A DNA stretch of 15,143 nucleotides from an uncultured Eubacterium sp. (lineage in GTDB: Bacteria; Bacillota; Clostridia; Peptostreptococcales; Anaerovoracaceae), in NCBI GenBank assembly GCA_900551775.1, contig URXI01000068.1:1-15143 (forward strand), read 5' to 3'. Shown here piece after piece: positions 1 through 6,587 of this stretch. Each line of letters opens with the position of its first letter. Position 1 is the stretch's first letter. A model generated the notes under the pieces. It worked only from the letters and a program-made list of their open reading frames with translations. It had not been told where the DNA came from and ran no database searches. The position numbers were made by a program, and so were the translations under genes.

Positions 1-427
1 CCCGCTTCTCTCTCGGAAATACCAGCATCGGCACGTAAGCGACCAAAGGCAGCTGAATGCCGGCACCCATGGCCTGCATGACCCTGCCTATGATCAAAAC
101 CGGAAAAGTTTCGGCCATACCTGTAACCAATGTCCCCACAATGAAGACTGCCATAGACAGGATGAACAGCAGCTTTGTAGAGAACCGGTCGATGAGGTAG
201 GCTGTAACAGGCACCATGATGCCGTTGACCAGCATATAGATGGTCGTCACCCACTGGGCCGTTCCCGCGTTGATCTGAAAGGTCGCCATCAGTTTCGGCA
301 GCGCCGGTGACAATACCGTCTGATTGAGGATGGCGATAAAGGCACCTCCTACCACGATGGCGATAATCATAATTTCTCGTTTCGTTACCCCCGATTTCGG
401 GGTTTCTGCTAAATCTTTTTCTTTCAA
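1..427 (-). CDS. DHA2-family MFS drug efflux transporter (EmrB/QacA type), partial
   Basis: N-terminal 142 residues of a major facilitator exporter; the rest lies beyond the window start. Such pumps expel amphipathic drugs by proton antiport across the cytoplasmic membrane. The start is a TTG at 427-425, preceded by GGGAGG (435-440) with 7-nt spacing; no ATG is available until about residue 20, inside the first membrane segment. A charged cytoplasmic leader of about 18 residues is followed by a first membrane segment (about 19-35), the DHA2 hallmark AILNQTVLSPALP, then QWVTTIYMLVNGIMVP (second segment) and a loop with YLIDRFSTK, the usual motif A region of this subfamily. It starts 29 nt after the MarR gene stop on the same strand, so the two very likely form one operon under MarR control. 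Family assignment is firm; substrate is unknown. Confidence 0.9.
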   Translation of the reverse strand, partial: MKEKDLAETPKSGVTKREIMIIAIVVGGAFIAILNQTVLSPALPKLMATFQINAGTAQWVTTIYMLVNGIMVPVTAYLIDRFSTKLLFILSMAVFIVGTLVTGMAETFPVLIIGRVMQAMGAGIQLPLVAYVPMLVFPREKR

Positions 428-456
428 CTTCTTCCCTCCCAATACGTCAAAACTTT

Positions 457-909
457 CTAAGCCTGCTTTCTCATGTTTTCGAGAACACGTTCTAACAGCG
501 TCATCAGCATCTCTTTTTCCTCTCGGCTGAAACCATCTGTCATCAACTGTTCTACATCATCTAGCACTTGATAAAATACAGGAACAAATCCTTCTCCCTT
601 TGCTGTCATCATCAGGCAATTGCTGCGGCAGTCCTTCTCACTGCGTACTCTCTGAATCAGTTCGTTCTCCTCCATGCGTTCTAAAAGACGGGTCACTGTG
701 GAGCCCTTCAGTGACAAATAATTCTCAACATCTTTCTGACTGACCTCATGATCTGCGCCGAACCGATAACGCATATTGTTAAGGTACAGCAAAACCAATG
801 ACTGCACATAGGTAATGCCGTTTTGAGCAACGCCGTGATTTAACATAGCCTTTTGGCCGTTGGCAATTTTTTTAAACAAATCACTGTAGTACGTCTTATC
901 GTAACTCAT
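457..909 (-). CDS. MarR-family transcriptional regulator
   Basis: A 150-residue winged-helix repressor, typical MarR length. The recognition region is about residues 55-80 (VSQKDVENYLSLKGSTVTRLLERME), followed by the beta-wing RVRSEKDCRSNCLMMTAKG (88-106) and C-terminal dimerisation helices. I chose the ATG at 909 because AGGAGG sits 8 nt upstream; a longer reading from 1026 would run through the operator and promoter and give an implausible hydrophobic leader. Two cysteines, C94 and C98, sit in the wing and could be redox-sensitive, which is an inference. The promoter overlaps a 33-bp palindrome, the expected arrangement for autorepression. The gene lies upstream of the DHA2 efflux gene with a 29-nt gap and is divergent from an ABC exporter, so its likely role is drug- or stress-responsive repression of the pump. 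Confidence 0.93.
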   Translation of the reverse strand: MSYDKTYYSDLFKKIANGQKAMLNHGVAQNGITYVQSLVLLYLNNMRYRFGADHEVSQKDVENYLSLKGSTVTRLLERMEENELIQRVRSEKDCRSNCLMMTAKGEGFVPVFYQVLDDVEQLMTDGFSREEKEMLMTLLERVLENMRKQA

Positions 910-926
910 CTCTTTTCCTCCTGATT

Positions 927-959
927 TAGTTAGCAGACTAATTATTAGTGTGCTAACTA
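927..959. promoter_or_regulatory. 33-bp palindromic operator, probable MarR autoregulatory site
   Basis: Two 16-nt arms, TAGTTAGCAGACTAAT (927-942) and its reverse complement (944-959), flank a single central base and match at 15 of 16 positions; the one mismatch is 936/950. The site overlaps the end of the minus-strand -10 box and covers the expected transcription start of the MarR gene, so a bound dimer would block initiation. The size and symmetry fit MarR operators; which protein binds is inferred from position. Confidence 0.85.
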
Positions 960-987
960 TAATACTACAGATAAATTCAAATGTCAA
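959..987 (-). promoter_or_regulatory. Sigma-A type promoter of the marR-MFS operon
   Basis: Read on the minus strand, TTGACA (plus 982-987, perfect consensus) is followed after 17 nt by TATTAT (plus 959-964). The predicted start falls near 952, inside the palindromic operator, about 43 nt before the MarR start codon. Confidence 0.8.
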
Positions 988-1040
988 TGCCCTTAAAAAT
1001 TGACAGTATGTGAACATGTGTGACAATATTTAACAAACAT

Positions 1041-1069
1041 TTTACTTGCACATCGCAGACCGCTATAAT
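1041..1069 (+). promoter_or_regulatory. Promoter of the ABC exporter operon
   Basis: TTTACT (1041-1046) and a perfect TATAAT (1064-1069) are separated by 17 nt. A second TATAAT overlaps at 1069-1074 and could pair with TTGCAC (1045-1050), again at about 17 nt. A further possible upstream promoter is TTGACA near 1000. The expected start is around 1077, about 30 nt before the gene. Confidence 0.6.
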
Positions 1070-1108
1070 ATAATAATTGGACTAAATTAAGCACCAGGGA
1101 GAATTGTG

Positions 1109-1816
1109 ATGAAACTGAAAATAATCAACTTACAGAAGAATTTTGAAAGCAAAGAGGTTTTGAAGGACATCACCTTTACCTTCGAGACTGGAAAAATCTA
1201 TGGACTGCTCGGAAAAAACGGTGCCGGGAAAACCACTTTGTTCAATTGTATTAACGAAGATCTTCCTATCGACGGTGGTTCTTTTGTCATTGAAGAAGAT
1301 GGGGCTGAGCGCTGCGCTGTGCCTGATGATATTGGTTACGTACTCTCAACGCCTGCCGTACCGGAGTTCCTGACCGGCCGAGAGTTCCTCAAATTCTTCC
1401 TCGATATCAATGCAGAAAAAATCAAGCAGCCTAAGACCATTGACGAGTATTTTGCCTTCATGGACATCGAAGAAGAAGATCGTGATAAGCTGATGAAAGA
1501 TTATTCCCATGGCATGAAAAACAAGATGCAGATGCTGGTCAATATCATCGGCAGCGCCGGTATTTTACTCCTGGACGAACCGCTGACCTCTTTCGACGTG
1601 TTAGTGGCGGAACAGATGAAAGACCTCCTGCGTCAGATCAAAAGCGACCACATCATCATCTTCTCCACCCATATCATGGATCTGGCCGTCAGTCTCTGCG
1701 ATGAAATCGTCATCCTCAATAACGGTGTTTTAGAAGAAATCGACAAGACGAACCTGACGGAATCCGGGCTAAAGGAACGGGTCATCGGCATTTTGAAGGG
1801 AGAAGAGAATGTTTAA
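1109..1816 (+). CDS. ABC transporter ATP-binding protein
   Basis: A 235-residue nucleotide-binding subunit that powers the permease encoded next. Motifs in order: Walker A GKNGAGKT at 35-42, a degenerate signature YSHGMKNKM at 132-140 in place of LSGGQ, Walker B ILLLDEP at 152-158 with catalytic E157, D-loop SFD at 161-163, and H-loop STH with H188. The Q-loop glutamine is not obvious: the usual position reads GYVLSTPAVPEFLTG, with S80 where Q is expected. The ATG at 1109 is preferred over the GTG at 1106 because GGGAG (1097-1101) is 7 nt from it. The 3' end overlaps the permease start by 8 nt, indicating translational coupling. The two-gene layout fits an ABC-2-like exporter of peptide, lipid or drug; the cargo cannot be told. 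Confidence 0.92.
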   Translation: MKLKIINLQKNFESKEVLKDITFTFETGKIYGLLGKNGAGKTTLFNCINEDLPIDGGSFVIEEDGAERCAVPDDIGYVLSTPAVPEFLTGREFLKFFLDINAEKIKQPKTIDEYFAFMDIEEEDRDKLMKDYSHGMKNKMQMLVNIIGSAGILLLDEPLTSFDVLVAEQMKDLLRQIKSDHIIIFSTHIMDLAVSLCDEIVILNNGVLEEIDKTNLTESGLKERVIGILKGEENV

Positions 1817-3389
1817 AACTTTTAAAAGAGCCTTTGCTCTGAAGAACACCTACAGAGTTAACGGCATCATTTTTTCTCTAAAGCAGATACCTCTGATTAA
1901 GAAGCTGCTTCCAGCCGCTCTTTACAAAAGCCGCGGTCTGAAAATTTTCGCTAGTATCATCAGCGTCATATTGGAACTTGCCAATATCTTTGTAACAAAA
2001 CCGCTTTATGTTGCTCTGATGATCTATCTGCCTGCGACCTTATATAAAGCAGATACAGCGGCAACATTTCTGCACATCTTTCTGCTGATGACTGTAGTCG
2101 GCGTCATCATGAATTCGCAACTGTTCAATCCTACGAAGGACAAATACTACGCCATGTTCCTGCTGAAGATGGACTCACGTGAATACACATTGACCAACTA
2201 TGGATATTTTCTCTTAAAATCCCTGTTGGGTCTGGGCGCATCGTTTATGGTCTGCGGCCTCCTCATCGGATTGCCACTCCAGACCTGTATTCTGATGGCT
2301 TTTTTCGTCGTCTTCAGCAAAATCTGCTTCCACAGTTTTTTGTTGTGGAGAGCCCAGCGAACAGGCAAAAGAACTTATAACGAAAACAAACCTACGCCTA
2401 GGATTTGGATTCTCATATTCGCGTTGCTGCTCTGCGCCTATGGGCTTCCTTTGATAAACCTGAGCCTCAGCGAGACCATTTTTTATATTTTGATGGTTCC
2501 CGTGATCATCTTTGGTCTGGCAGGAAGCATATATCTTTGGAGATTTCAGGGATACCGCCGGATTTACAAGGATCTGCTATCGGATAACAACATCTTCTTC
2601 GGCTATAACGATGCGGTCAAACAGGCCAATATCGACACTTATCAAAAAAAGCAGCTTGACAGCTCCGTCAAAGTCAGCAGCAATAAAACAGGCTATGGAT
2701 ATCTTCACGAGCTCTTTGTAAAGCGCCACCGCAAGCTGCTGACTCGGTCTGCAAGGAATTTCTCCATCGGTATCTTTGTAATCCTCGTCAGCGTCGTGAT
2801 CATGATTTACTTCAGTCCGGGAGCTGCAGTCAAAGCCAACAGGATGCTGCTGAACTCCCTGCCCCTGGCTCTGATGTTCATGTATTTCATCAATCGCGGC
2901 CAATATGTGACGCAGGCCATGTTCATGAACTGCGATCACAGCATGCTCACCTATCGGTTCTTCCGTCAGCCAGAGGCCGTACTGCAGTTGTTCCGGCAAA
3001 GGCTGCGCACATTAGTGGCTATCAACCTGCTGCCCGCCTCTTTGATCGCCCTGGGTCTGCCTTTGGTGCTGTATCTGTCAGGAGGCACTGATAATCCGCT
3101 CAACTACCTCGTGCTGTTTCTTTCCATACTATCCATGTCGGTGTTCTTTTCTGTCCACCACCTGGTCATGTATTACCTGTTACAGCCATACAACGTAGAA
3201 CTGCAGACAAAAAGCGTTACATATGGGATTGTCAACTACATCACTTATCTCATCCCCTTTGCTTTCATGTACATCAAATTGCCCACCATCGTTTTTGGCT
3301 CCTGCATGGTAGGTTTTGCAATATTGTATGTCTTCCTCTCACTGATTTTCGCATATAAGCATGCGCCGAAGACATTTAAGCTGAGATAG
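1809..3389 (+). CDS. ABC exporter permease, large polytopic membrane protein
   Basis: A 526-residue membrane protein with roughly 10-12 hydrophobic segments, including stretches near residues 46-66, 68-105, 133-175, 198-245, 318-362, 403-455 and 478-520. A long polar stretch around 250-315, including a Lys/Ser-rich part, probably forms a cytoplasmic domain in the middle. It resembles clostridial ABC permeases encoded after a single ATPase gene. GGGAG within the end of the ATPase gene lies 6-7 nt before this ATG, and the two reading frames overlap by 8 nt, so the pair is co-translated. No signal peptide or peptidase motif is seen. With no accessory lantibiotic-like or two-component genes nearby, the substrate is open. 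The operon ends at the hairpin terminator at 3421-3467. Confidence 0.85.
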   Translation: MFKTFKRAFALKNTYRVNGIIFSLKQIPLIKKLLPAALYKSRGLKIFASIISVILELANIFVTKPLYVALMIYLPATLYKADTAATFLHIFLLMTVVGVIMNSQLFNPTKDKYYAMFLLKMDSREYTLTNYGYFLLKSLLGLGASFMVCGLLIGLPLQTCILMAFFVVFSKICFHSFLLWRAQRTGKRTYNENKPTPRIWILIFALLLCAYGLPLINLSLSETIFYILMVPVIIFGLAGSIYLWRFQGYRRIYKDLLSDNNIFFGYNDAVKQANIDTYQKKQLDSSVKVSSNKTGYGYLHELFVKRHRKLLTRSARNFSIGIFVILVSVVIMIYFSPGAAVKANRMLLNSLPLALMFMYFINRGQYVTQAMFMNCDHSMLTYRFFRQPEAVLQLFRQRLRTLVAINLLPASLIALGLPLVLYLSGGTDNPLNYLVLFLSILSMSVFFSVHHLVMYYLLQPYNVELQTKSVTYGIVNYITYLIPFAFMYIKLPTIVFGSCMVGFAILYVFLSLIFAYKHAPKTFKLR

Positions 3390-3420
3390 TCACCCTGGGC
3401 GCGTGAAAACGACGCAATCA

Positions 3421-3467
3421 AAAAACGAGGACAAGAGATCGCACTGCAGACTCCTGTCCTCGTTTTT
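3421..3467. terminator. Bidirectional intrinsic terminator
   Basis: Perfect 13-bp inverted repeat AAAAACGAGGACA (3421-3433) and TGTCCTCGTTTTT (3455-3467) around a 21-nt loop. It has a T-run on each strand, so it can end the ABC operon (+) and the toxin-antitoxin transcript (-), whose genes converge here. Confidence 0.88.
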
Positions 3468-3481
3468 CATGTACCGCTTTA

Positions 3482-3898
3482 TCAGCTGAATAGCAATCTA
3501 GTCAGCTCTTCTGGTTGTAATATCTTAGTTTTTGCCATTTTAAAATCGGCTATGTTCCTGGTGACGATGCACCATGCACCTGCTTTGGCTGCAATTTCAT
3601 CTAACACAGCATCTTCGTAATCGCTTACCTTTGAAGCCAATGCGTTGATACAGTCCTCTGCATTGACCTCAATAACAGTAACTGCGGCAAGCAGCAAACT
3701 CAATAAATTTCGGGTTTGCTCGTGATCTCTCAAGTATTTCCGCGTCAAGTAGTAAATATCTGTAACGGTACTGGCTGAAATGCACAAAGTGATACCTACA
3801 TAGGGTGCTTGCAGAAGGATTTTTTCCGCCGCTTCATTCCAAGGTGGTCTGCCTGCCATCGCATCAAGTATCACATTGGTATCTACAACAACCCTCAT
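3482..3898 (-). CDS. PIN-domain ribonuclease toxin (VapC-like, PIN_3 type)
   Basis: A 138-residue single PIN domain. In this fold a cluster of acidic residues binds Mg/Mn and cleaves RNA, and free toxin stops translation. The opening strand VVVDTNVILD gives D6 and N8; further likely acidic ligands are D47 (STVTDIYYL), D93/D96 in DYEDAV, and D118 in the terminal IVTRNIADF motif typical of this subfamily. All core acidic positions look intact, so it is probably active. It starts on the base directly after the antitoxin stop codon (TAG then ATG), the tight coupling usual for such modules. Function is inferred from fold and pairing; the RNA target is unknown. Confidence 0.9.
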   Translation of the reverse strand: MRVVVDTNVILDAMAGRPPWNEAAEKILLQAPYVGITLCISASTVTDIYYLTRKYLRDHEQTRNLLSLLLAAVTVIEVNAEDCINALASKVSDYEDAVLDEIAAKAGAWCIVTRNIADFKMAKTKILQPEELTRLLFS

Positions 3899-4114
3899 CT
3901 ATTGTCTTGCCAGTCTTTCTTCTCTGGCTTCCTCCAATGTGACATCTGGCGGAAGGACCCCAAAGAGAGATCGCACTGCTGCTTCTCTCTCTATAAATGG
4001 ATTGGAAAGCTTTGCGACCACCTTTCCATTCTTGGTAATCAAAACGTCCTCCCTCTCGCAAAGCTCCAGATATTTTCCCAAATTCTGCTTCAACTCCGTC
4101 GCTGTAATTGACAT
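3899..4114 (-). CDS. Phd/YefM-family antitoxin
   Basis: A 71-residue antitoxin. The N-terminal part, MSITATELKQNLGKYLELCE followed by DVLITKNGKVVAKL, is the classic Phd/YefM DNA-binding dimer fold. The C-terminal part (about 45-71), rich in Glu and Arg and ending LEEAREERLARQ, is the disordered tail that would wrap around and inhibit the PIN toxin. AGGAGG stands 7 nt before the ATG at 4114. Antitoxin comes first and toxin follows with no gap, which matches type II modules. Phd proteins repress their own promoter, and an inverted repeat lies over the promoter just upstream. Confidence 0.92.
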   Translation of the reverse strand: MSITATELKQNLGKYLELCEREDVLITKNGKVVAKLSNPFIEREAAVRSLFGVLPPDVTLEEAREERLARQ

Positions 4115-4126
4115 ATCATCGCCTCC

Positions 4127-4167
4127 TATCGTACAAATAGTTTATCATATCCGTACGATATTTTCAA
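4127..4167 (-). promoter_or_regulatory. Toxin-antitoxin promoter with inverted-repeat operator
   Basis: On the minus strand TTGAAA (plus 4162-4167) is followed by a 17-nt spacer and TAAACT (plus 4139-4144). An 8-bp inverted repeat, TATCGTAC (4127-4134) and GTACGATA (4153-4160), brackets the -10 box and reaches into the spacer. This is where a Phd-type repressor with its toxin would bind. The repeat is plain in the sequence; the binding is inferred. Confidence 0.65.
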
Positions 4168-4187
4168 CTAAATCGCACAAAGTATAT

Positions 4188-5078
4188 CTACATCTTGGAC
4201 AGTTCGCTCTTCATCCACAGCATGGCGCCCACAGCGCTGTCGATCAGGAACATGTCTCTGTCGATGACGTCCATCAGCTCGCCGATGGTATCCATGGCAT
4301 AACCGAAAGGCATGGCATTCTGGTCCAGATCCTCGTCAGTCAGCTCCTCCATCATCAATTTTTTCAGATCAGGATTTCTCCTCGCCAGCAGCTTCAGATA
4401 TTTACGCGCTTTGCTGTAGTCGTCCACCTTGTAATAAAGCAGAATCAGAGGAAAAAGCATGCTGGCATTTTCCTCATCGTAAGCAGCAAGGAGATCCTCT
4501 GCGGAGGCGACGTCTTCCATAAACGCATGGAGAGCCATCAGATCATAGCGGATACCCATGTTGTCATTGTGGTTCAGTCTGATGATGTTAGCGCCGACGC
4601 GAATCGCCGCCCGGTACTTGCCCAGACCGATCAAATCATCCATATACGTAGCCAGCGCACGGATATACGGTCTGGTTTCCAGGATTCCATAAAAATGCCC
4701 GATACTTTCCTCGTCAAAATAGCCTTCGTCCTCCAAATGTTTCTCTGTCTTATTGATCAGCTTTTCGAGGCGCTTCTTTGATTCTTCCGGCGTGATGTCC
4801 ATCAGATCGATCAAAAGCAGCTCCGCATCGGTGCAGTAGGGATCGATGGTCAACGCCTTCTGGGCATTTTTCCGCGCCACTTTGATGTCTTCCGCCTCCA
4901 TCGCCAGATCCAGATAGTACCACTGATCCTTTTCCACCGGACCGTCTGCCGCAATCCTGGCGTTATACTGCTGCATAAACTCATCGATCTTTTCCTTGGT
5001 CTCTTCTTCGGATAGTTTTCCAAACTGGTTCATAAACTTCTCCAGTTCTCTAAACACTTTTTCTGTATCTCTGCTCAT
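4188..5078 (-). CDS. TPR-repeat protein, ST7-like helical repeats
   Basis: A soluble, acidic protein of 296 residues made almost wholly of amphipathic helices, with no signal peptide or membrane segment. Tetratricopeptide-like units are visible around 52-82 (LDLAMEAEDIKVARKNAQKALTIDP), 152-185 (GKYRAAIRVGANIIRLNHNDNMGIRYDL, much like the ST7/TPR consensus NDN-GIRY), and 206-235 (LFPLILLYYKVDDYSKARKYLKLLARRNP). It probably acts as a cytoplasmic protein-binding scaffold; the partner is unknown. The start is the ATG at 5078, with GAGAGG 8 nt upstream, rather than a longer reading from 5108 that lacks such a site. It follows the B3/B4-domain gene by 31 nt on the same strand, suggesting one transcript. 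Confidence 0.75.
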   Translation of the reverse strand: MSRDTEKVFRELEKFMNQFGKLSEEETKEKIDEFMQQYNARIAADGPVEKDQWYYLDLAMEAEDIKVARKNAQKALTIDPYCTDAELLLIDLMDITPEESKKRLEKLINKTEKHLEDEGYFDEESIGHFYGILETRPYIRALATYMDDLIGLGKYRAAIRVGANIIRLNHNDNMGIRYDLMALHAFMEDVASAEDLLAAYDEENASMLFPLILLYYKVDDYSKARKYLKLLARRNPDLKKLMMEELTDEDLDQNAMPFGYAMDTIGELMDVIDRDMFLIDSAVGAMLWMKSELSKM

Positions 5079-5109
5079 TATTTTTTCCTCTCTTTGATTA
5101 TCTATCAAA

Positions 5110-5769
5110 TTACAAAATCATTCTCTCAATAGCCGCCGCGGGTGCCAGAGTTTTGATATAACCTTCCATCTGGTCGAGACAGCATTCTACCCTTGAAACC
5201 GGCAGTCCCTCGGGCGCGAAGACCATGTAGACAGCATGAAGGGTCTCGTCTGTCAGACAGGTGCGCGTATCGGGACCGGAAATCATGGTCAGAATCACGC
5301 CACCGTCATCCTTTCCCGTCAGGTCTCCAATATAGCTGTGCTTTTCGCGGCCGCCCATGCCTTCAAAGGGCGTCTCCTCCCTCGCTTCAAACAGGACCAG
5401 GGCGCCCTCGATCTTGTCCCCGTCGTGGGTACCGGTCAGCATGCGTGTCTTTAATTCCGTCAGAAATGCCACCTGGTTGATAGGATTGTACTCTGGAAAA
5501 GGGCGGTCTTTTAACAAAAAACTTTCCAATTGCGCCATGACGGGATAGGTCTTCTTGTGTTTCCGAAAATAACGGAAATAAGGGTCGTCCGAAAACTCCG
5601 CTTTGCGGTCGTAAGTCTCCGCCTGGCTTTTGATGGCGGCAAGTTCTTGATCCCGCATTGCGGCAAAGCCGTCAAGATCCCATGCCGACCGGTCCGGATA
5701 CTGCACGTCCAGGATGCCAAAGGGGATGTCCCTGCCAGCTAAGGATTGATCCTTGTAGATTTCTATCAT
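5110..5769 (-). CDS. Free-standing B3/B4 (PheT-like) domain protein
   Basis: A 219-residue protein resembling the B3/B4 domain of the phenylalanyl-tRNA synthetase beta subunit, found here without a synthetase. The key stretch runs from about 92 to 185: PEYNPINQVAFLTELKTRML, then TGTHDGDKIEGALVLFEAR, the glycine-rich FEGMGGREKHSYIGDLTG, and the closing TRTCLTDETLHAVYMVFAP. In PheT this domain hydrolyses mischarged Tyr-tRNA(Phe); solo versions are suspected to act in trans on aminoacyl-tRNA, but here that is inference. AGGAGG lies 8 nt before the ATG. It is followed by the TPR gene after 31 nt. Assignment rests on pattern recognition, so a profile search would be a sensible confirmation. Confidence 0.72.
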   Translation of the reverse strand: MIEIYKDQSLAGRDIPFGILDVQYPDRSAWDLDGFAAMRDQELAAIKSQAETYDRKAEFSDDPYFRYFRKHKKTYPVMAQLESFLLKDRPFPEYNPINQVAFLTELKTRMLTGTHDGDKIEGALVLFEAREETPFEGMGGREKHSYIGDLTGKDDGGVILTMISGPDTRTCLTDETLHAVYMVFAPEGLPVSRVECCLDQMEGYIKTLAPAAAIERMIL

Positions 5770-5807
5770 TTAGTGTGCCTCCTGTTTTATCTATCTCTTA
5801 CGTCTAA

Positions 5808-6578
5808 CTATGCGGTTAATATTTTTTCATATTCTTTTCTTTTGCTCCATAACACCGGCTTAATATCATACTCTATCAATGCTGTGATCGCATCTTGCGA
5901 GATTTTCTTTTCTTCATCCTGTATAAAGGTGAGAAGCCGCGTTTCTTCTTTTCTAGCTTCTGATATGTCACCCCATGTGAATAAAATACTGCGGGTGTAT
6001 TCTGTAGTAAGATGATTTACGACTTTGATAATCCGCTCTGGTGCTTGTTTTGACTTTGGAATCACGAAATCATAATTCGTTGGCAGCTTGCTTTTGCCAA
6101 TAAACGATACGTCAGAAATGTATCGTATTTCTGTTTGATCTAAATACTGTTGAACATCCTCTAAAAATAGTGATTTAATATTTGGCTGTGCCAAATAAAA
6201 CAAATCCCCGATTTTTTGTATACATTGCGCCATCATATGCTTTTTCATCGGAAGTTCTGATGGTTTTCCGGACACAAAGAGTTCATGATCTTCAGTTTCC
6301 GAAATCCCGTGAGCATTAAGAATTTGATGATATATCGCTGTCCTCTTTGAACTGGAGAAGATATTAAGTCCCGATAATTCTAAATCCGAAATGGTATACC
6401 GGTTGTCTGAAATTCTGAAATCATTTCCATCTTTCCAGATATATACTTCTATCAGATCATTATGCCTGTCTAGAAACGGAAGCGTAAACCGGTATATCCC
6501 TGGCAGCACTTCGTGCTGATAAACATTTTCTTTTATCCAATCTATGTAGTTATCTTTGAAGTTAATATCATTACTCAT
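5808..6578 (-). CDS. DUF1828/DUF1829 domain-containing protein
   Basis: A 256-residue protein of unknown function. The N-terminal half fits DUF1828: TLPFLDRHNDLIEVYIWKDG (32-51) and FRISDNRYTISDLELSGLNI (54-73). The C-terminal half fits DUF1829: FIGKSKLPTNYDFVIPKSK (159-177), ERIIKVVN (181-188), LFTWGDISEAR (199-209) and the end IKPVLWSKRKEYEK (239-252). Conserved polar residues D170, K185 and D204 alternate with predicted strands, which would suit an enzyme core, but no catalytic motif is certain. The start is the ATG at 6578: AGGTGA lies 5 nt before it and matches the 16S anti-SD extension, while the GTG at 6587 falls within that site. It follows the DUF6978-like gene by 9 nt. Base composition is AT-richer than the flanks (23 of 60 G+C at 6181-6240). 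Confidence 0.8.
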   Translation of the reverse strand: MSNDINFKDNYIDWIKENVYQHEVLPGIYRFTLPFLDRHNDLIEVYIWKDGNDFRISDNRYTISDLELSGLNIFSSSKRTAIYHQILNAHGISETEDHELFVSGKPSELPMKKHMMAQCIQKIGDLFYLAQPNIKSLFLEDVQQYLDQTEIRYISDVSFIGKSKLPTNYDFVIPKSKQAPERIIKVVNHLTTEYTRSILFTWGDISEARKEETRLLTFIQDEEKKISQDAITALIEYDIKPVLWSKRKEYEKILTA

Positions 6579-6587
6579 TTTAATCAC

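Noticed and set aside
910..1026. Longer N-terminal extension of the MarR gene
   Set aside because: It would translate through the promoter and operator; the ATG at 909 has AGGAGG at proper spacing.
2577..2999. Minus-strand open frame of 140 codons inside the permease gene
   Set aside because: It is antisense to a membrane-protein gene with clear hydrophobic segments and has no recognisable motif.
3876..4781. Long plus-strand open frame of about 300 codons opposite the TPR and antitoxin genes
   Set aside because: It overlaps two well-supported minus-strand genes, has no domain pattern and no good ribosome site; it is an antisense shadow.
5808..6578. PD-(D/E)XK nuclease active site in the DUF1829 half
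   Set aside because: D170 and K185 lie on adjacent predicted strands, but the spacing gives ERIIK rather than ExK, so the motif is not good enough to call.
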